From CAYSCX01 sp964429575 (lineage in GTDB: Bacteria > Desulfobacterota > Binatia > Binatales > Binataceae), in the NCBI GenBank assembly GCA_964429575.1, contig CAYSCX010000001.1, positions 219,484 to 283,483 on the forward strand: a stretch of DNA of 64,000 nt. The letters are read 5' to 3'. Each line of letters opens with the position of its first letter. The first letter of the stretch is position 1. The notes under the pieces are model-generated. The model did no database searches and was not told where the DNA came from. It saw only the letters and a list, made by a program, of their open reading frames with translations. Made by a program: the position numbers and the translations under genes. Positions 60,464 to 64,000 of the stretch are shown one piece after another.

Positions 60464-62061
60464 GGCACCTCCTCGATTCGCCGGCTTACACTCGATGAGC
60501 CCATCGGGCCGCTCACCCATCCACCGAACACGGCGGAGAATTTCCCCGCCTCGCCTCCGGCTACGATAATATTGATGTACTCGGGTTTGCGAAACTTCGC
60601 GACCCGCTGCGAAAGCTGCTCCGTGGTCGGGTTGGTCAAGCCCAGCGCCTTTAGCGGCACCCCTTCGCCGCTCTCCTCATTAGGTAGTAGCTCCCGAAGC
60701 GGCCGCGCGGTGATTTCCTGGATTCGCTCGCGCACCTGCGCCTTGCTCCAGCCGTCGCGCGCGATGGTGTCCGCGTGCTCGGGCGAAACGATCAAGAGTA
60801 CCTCGCCCGCGCCGTGCTGCTTCGGATGCCAGCAAGCCTCAAGACCGAGTCCAAGACTGCCGACCAATGCGTGCGCCGTGCGCGAAAGTTGATCAGCGAT
60901 CTGCCGCGAGCCGGCCTCGAGACCAAACACCGTAACAACGCTCTCTTCTCGCTGGAAACCGCGCTCGACGTGGAGCGGCTCCCACGGACTTCGTTCTTCC
61001 CACTCCGCGAAGCAGGTGGTGAATTTGCCGATTGCGCCGAGGGTCGAGCGCTCGATCTCTCCCGGCTTCGCGCCGCCCATGTTGCGCAACACCAGCTTGA
61101 CCGCGCGCCCGATGGTCGCGTTCGCGCGCGCGCCGTAGCCGAGCGCCATCATGCCCATGTTCATCCCGATGCGCTTGCGAATTGGCCCGTTGATGACGAT
61201 CACCGGGGTCGCGCCCCAGGTCGTCGCCATCACGCCGTGGATGTTGAATTCGGGCGTGCAGATCGCCTCGATCACCGCGATGACCGTCGGCAAGTATTCG
61301 GGCTTGCAGCCCGCCATCACCGCATTCGCCGCGATCTTCTCGATCGTCACGGGCGCAAGATTGGGTGGAACCGTGGCCACTATTTCGCGAGGGTCGCGGC
61401 GCGTCCCGGTGAGCATGCGTACGACGCGCTCAGGCGTCGGCGTCACGACGGGCAGGCCGTCCGTCAGCCCACGGTCGAACATGAATTCGAACTCGTCATC
61501 GGCAGAACCAAGCTCGATTTGGCGTGCGGTTAGGCGGCTGCCCGACGCTTCCGCGGCCAGCCGCTCTGCGATTTCGGGCTCGACCGACTTCGATCCGCAT
61601 CCCGGCCGCGACTTCGGATACGACGCCCAGTCGATCACCGGCACCGCTGAGCCGGTCAGCCGCGCGAGCTCGTCGAGCACCCGCTGCCAATCGGCGCGAT
61701 CGAATCCTTCGAATCGCGTGAGCTGATGTCCCGCCGCGTCTGTCAAAACGATGGTCGGAACAATTTCGATTTTGTACGCGTATGACACCATGAGTGCCGA
61801 GTCATCGAGCATGGGCACAGTCAGCCGATGACGCTCGATGAGCTTCAGATTCCCGTCGCGGTCCTGGCCAATCGACAACACGTTGGCGCGTGATTCGAAC
61901 GCGCAATGCGCCGCCTCGATCAGCGGCATCGTCATGACGCAGGTCGGGCAATCCTCCTTGACGAAACAGAGCAGCGTGACGCGCCCGGTCGGGAATTTGC
62001 GCGAGGCACCGCTCGCGTCTTTGAGTTCGAACCGAGGTAGCGATCCCTGCTGGCTTGCCAT
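60460..62061 (-). CDS. Thioredoxin-like domain fused to a large conserved domain; partner of the selenoprotein
   Basis: 533 residues. Residues ~1-145 form a thioredoxin-like domain with CPTC (38-41, in KEDCPTCVMTM) and a cis-Pro region EIVPTIVL. After a linker come ~380 residues beginning FEFMFDRGLTDGLPVVTPTP, with TVPPNLAPVTIEKIAANAVM (20 shown), HGVMATTWGATPVIVINGPI, LEACWHPKQHGAGEVLLIVS and INIIVAGGEAGKFSAVFGGW. The second part is conserved-looking; I do not know a function. ATGA overlap with the selenoprotein gene suggests they act together, with CPTC possibly reducing the selenoprotein. Confidence 0.85.
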   Translation of the reverse strand: MASQQGSLPRFELKDASGASRKFPTGRVTLLCFVKEDCPTCVMTMPLIEAAHCAFESRANVLSIGQDRDGNLKLIERHRLTVPMLDDSALMVSYAYKIEIVPTIVLTDAAGHQLTRFEGFDRADWQRVLDELARLTGSAVPVIDWASYPKSRPGCGSKSVEPEIAERLAAEASGSRLTARQIELGSADDEFEFMFDRGLTDGLPVVTPTPERVVRMLTGTRRDPREIVATVPPNLAPVTIEKIAANAVMAGCKPEYLPTVIAVIEAICTPEFNIHGVMATTWGATPVIVINGPIRKRIGMNMGMMALGYGARANATIGRAVKLVLRNMGGAKPGEIERSTLGAIGKFTTCFAEWEERSPWEPLHVERGFQREESVVTVFGLEAGSRQIADQLSRTAHALVGSLGLGLEACWHPKQHGAGEVLLIVSPEHADTIARDGWSKAQVRERIQEITARPLRELLPNEESGEGVPLKALGLTNPTTEQLSQRVAKFRKPEYINIIVAGGEAGKFSAVFGGWVSGPMGSSSVSRRIEEVP

Positions 62062-62141
62062 GGGCGGGCCGGGCTTGGCTTGGGGCCTAGAATGCTACAC
62101 TGCCGCGCCGCCGTCGAGGCTCGCGAGGGGCGGCGGCGGAC

Positions 62142-62489
62142 TTAGTCAGCGAGGTCGAGGACCTCGCGAACCGCGTCATTCACACGCTCCATTTGATCGC
62201 GATTGAGACGCGTCAGCGGGCCGGTAGTGAGACGGCGGTTATCGATCGCACGCAATTGATCGACCAGCAGATCGGAGTCGCGGCGCAGCCTCTCGTTCGC
62301 GCTGACGCGCAGGCGCAGCGGCGCAGCATCCTCGATGAGATTGGTTGTGAGCGGAATCACGACTGTGGATGGATGTCCGGCGTCGATCAGTGCTTGAGCC
62401 TGGACGATCAGGACCGGGCGTGATTTCCCGGGCTCCGAGTCGCGTCGCGGATTGAGGTTGGCGAGCCAGATTTCGCCGCGCCTAGGCAC
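62142..62489 (-). CDS. MazF/PemK-type toxin
   Basis: 115 residues. RRGEIWLANLNPRRDSEPGK, SRPVLIVQAQALID, VVIPLTTNLIE, LRLRVSANERL and DSDLLVDQLRAIDNRRL are the ribonuclease fold motifs of MazF. GTG start overlapping the antitoxin stop by 8 bp. Cleaves mRNA in family members. Confidence 0.93.
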   Translation of the reverse strand: MPRRGEIWLANLNPRRDSEPGKSRPVLIVQAQALIDAGHPSTVVIPLTTNLIEDAAPLRLRVSANERLRRDSDLLVDQLRAIDNRRLTTGPLTRLNRDQMERVNDAVREVLDLAD

Positions 62490-62718
62490 TGGGATCTTGC
62501 TCGATGGCTGCGAACTCCTCGTTCACACGCAGGCTTTCCTTGCGCGTGCGGTGCGAGGCCCGAGACAGCCGGGCCGCGCGCAGGCGCGCCCGGGTCTCGC
62601 GGTTCATTTGCTCGACCGCGCGCCGGAAGTACTCCGCGCGCGAGATTCCGAGCGCCTCTGCGCACCTGCCGCTCGTTTTGAGCATGTCTCCGGGTAATTT
62701 GAGTGAGATAGCATCCAT
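62482..62718 (-). CDS. Ribbon-helix-helix antitoxin
   Basis: 78 residues. N-terminal RHH (MDAISLKLPGDMLKTSGRCA, EALGISRAEYFRRAVEQMNR) and a charged C-terminus that would wrap the toxin. Located before mazF and overlapping it, typical of a TA operon with autorepression. The 167 bp upstream of it (62719-62885) hold no recognisable gene. Confidence 0.85.
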   Translation of the reverse strand: MDAISLKLPGDMLKTSGRCAEALGISRAEYFRRAVEQMNRETRARLRAARLSRASHRTRKESLRVNEEFAAIEQDPSA

Positions 62719-62885
62719 GGGTATCGCTCGAGGATATCAAAATCGGATATATACGCAAGTGGACGATCGCGTGGCGGGTGCCCGCGCCGCAGCCGCCGGT
62801 AGCCTCGCGATGCTCGGCGATGGGCGACCGCTCCCGGGCAGTTTTGCAAGGGTCTCTTTCGAAGGAGTGGCGCGCGGCGGCGCGC

Positions 62886-64000
62886 CTATTGCGCAGGCGG
62901 AGTTGATGCGGGCGCGGCGACGGGCGGCGGGGCGTCGGCGGGGCGAGCCACAAAGCGGCCCTGATGGTAGAACTCGACCGTCGGCGACACGTGACTGCTC
63001 CCGTCGATGCCCCCAGCGACCATCGCGCTGCCGTCAGGAAGCAAGGTCGTGGTCTGGCCCAGGCGCGCGATACGCGTCCGCCCGATGGTGCGGAAGCGGT
63101 CTTGAGGGGGATCAAATAGGTCGGCGTCGCGCATGCCAAATATGATCGGACCCTCCATGCGCCACCCACCGACTACCAGCACCGTACCGTCTTGCAGACG
63201 CGTCGCGGTGGGCAGGTAGTGCGTAGCATGCATGGCGCCGGTCGGTACGAAATTCCCGGTCTGGGGATCGAACACGTCTGCGGTGTTAAGAGGAGTGAAG
63301 TTGTCCAGATTGCCCTGCTGCGGTCCGGCGATGAATCTTCCGCTTTTGCCGCCGGCCACCAGCACTCTGCCGTCATCCAGCGCGACCGCGGCCGCTCCCA
63401 CCCGGTCGGAACTCATGCGACTCGCGACGACACTGAATTTGTCCGCTGCCGGATCGTAAAGTTCCGCACTGTCGTACGCGATGTATCCGCCCGGCATGTC
63501 GCCGCGTCCGCCGCCGGTCACCAGCACCATGCCGCTGCGGAGAAGCGTCGAAGTGTGCGCCTCACGCGGCACGTTCATCGAGCCGGTCGCGCTCCACTGT
63601 CCGGTGGCGGGGTCATAAATCTCCGCGGTCAGCAGGGTCGCCGCGCCATTGTCGCTGCCGCCGGTGACGAGGACGCGGCCGTCCTTCAACCGCGTTGCTG
63701 CATGGCCCTCGCGTTCGGTTGACATTGATCCGGTCAACGTAAACGCGCCTCTTGCGGGGTCGTAAATTTCCGCGCTGGCGAGTTCCCCGCGATAGCCGAT
63801 GTTGTCCGCGCCGCCAATAATGAGTACGCGGCCATCGCCAAGGACGGTTGCGGTTTGACCCTCGCGACGCGCATTCATGGATCCCGTCGGCGTGAACCTG
63901 TGCGTGCGTGGGTCGAACAACTCAGCGCTCGATTGCACGCCGCCGACTTCCGCGGTCGCGGTGCCTGCGGCGAGCAGCACGCGTCCGTCGCCAAGTGCAA
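62886..64000 (-). CDS. Kelch-repeat (beta-propeller) protein, 5'-truncated by window
   Basis: About 370 residues of repeats with the pattern ELFDP.T..F..TGSM...REGQTATVL.DGRVL..GG; six or more blades are visible. The frame is open to the window edge (LGDGRVLLAAGT precedes the first in-window start), so the N-terminus with any signal peptide lies beyond 64000. The end is proline/alanine-rich (ADAPPPVAAPAST). Related in repeat type to the kelch lipoprotein at 22603. Function unknown. Confidence 0.82.
   Translation of the reverse strand, partial: ALGDGRVLLAAGTATAEVGGVQSSAELFDPRTHRFTPTGSMNARREGQTATVLGDGRVLIIGGADNIGYRGELASAEIYDPARGAFTLTGSMSTEREGHAATRLKDGRVLVTGGSDNGAATLLTAEIYDPATGQWSATGSMNVPREAHTSTLLRSGMVLVTGGGRGDMPGGYIAYDSAELYDPAADKFSVVASRMSSDRVGAAAVALDDGRVLVAGGKSGRFIAGPQQGNLDNFTPLNTADVFDPQTGNFVPTGAMHATHYLPTATRLQDGTVLVVGGWRMEGPIIFGMRDADLFDPPQDRFRTIGRTRIARLGQTTTLLPDGSAMVAGGIDGSSHVSPTVEFYHQGRFVARPADAPPPVAAPASTPPAQ

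Noticed and set aside
62886..64000. Kelch protein as part of a toxin-antitoxin or defence island with MazF
   Set aside because: Nothing but proximity links them; kelch protein looks like an envelope or secreted propeller.

Overview
The window is high-GC, gene-dense, mostly chromosomal housekeeping DNA from a diderm (LPS-making) bacterium. Evidence for an outer membrane is lpxD, a waaF-like heptosyltransferase, lptB and several lipoproteins. The many amidohydrolase-2 proteins, a CaiB/BaiF CoA transferase, a cytochrome P450, PstC/PstA with large periplasmic inserts and a UGSC selenoprotein suggest an uncultured soil lineage such as Candidatus Binatota. That placement is an impression, not a demonstrated assignment. 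No tRNA, rRNA, CRISPR array, phage or complete insertion sequence was seen.

Layout. 1-6.4 kb: end of a BKACE (DUF849) gene, gpmI, an S51 peptidase, a CoA transferase behind a TetR-like palindrome, a methyltransferase, an enoyl-CoA hydratase and a histidine phosphatase. 6.5-12.6 kb (minus): alr, purH, purD, a Sua5-like gene and a DUF1015 gene. 12.9-14.8 kb (plus): a TPP riboswitch with its promoter and terminator driving thiS-thiG-thiE. 14.8-18.2 kb (minus): archease, rtcB, a cysteine hydrolase and a membrane peroxiredoxin. 18.5-25.4 kb (minus): CDF transporter, apt, pcm-nlpD-like pair, a secreted protein, a kelch lipoprotein, a glycosyltransferase and an ArsC-like pseudogene. 25.5-28.1 kb: a Fur/PerR regulator divergent from a di-heme cytochrome c peroxidase and an aquaporin. 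28.2-34.6 kb: pstSCAB. 34.7-38.6 kb: ilvD, eno, lptB. 38.6-43.1 kb: amidohydrolases. 43.3-47.8 kb: an Rrf2 regulator with strong palindromic operators, then a sulfate ABC transporter. 47.8-57.7 kb: accessory catabolic and hypothetical genes, including a tandem pair of paralogous membrane proteins. 57.7-62.1 kb (minus): a thioredoxin-fusion protein and a selenoprotein upstream of waaF and lpxD. 62.1-64 kb: a MazF/RHH toxin-antitoxin pair and a partial kelch protein.

Two observations stand out. First, two adjacent minus-strand ORFs at 59945-60520 are one gene: the UGA at 60185-60187 is followed in frame by Gly-Ser-Cys and starts a 12-bp stem, 8-nt loop hairpin typical of a bacterial SECIS. The product is a UGSC-family selenoprotein, overlapped by ATGA with a gene for a CPTC-thioredoxin fusion protein. 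Second, two families of small non-coding inverted-repeat elements (a 107-bp pair, and a two-hairpin element with three copies) are bounded by CTAG. At four places that CTAG supplies the TAG stop codon of the neighbouring gene (DUF1015, pstB, ilvD, cupin), so insertion left the proteins intact.
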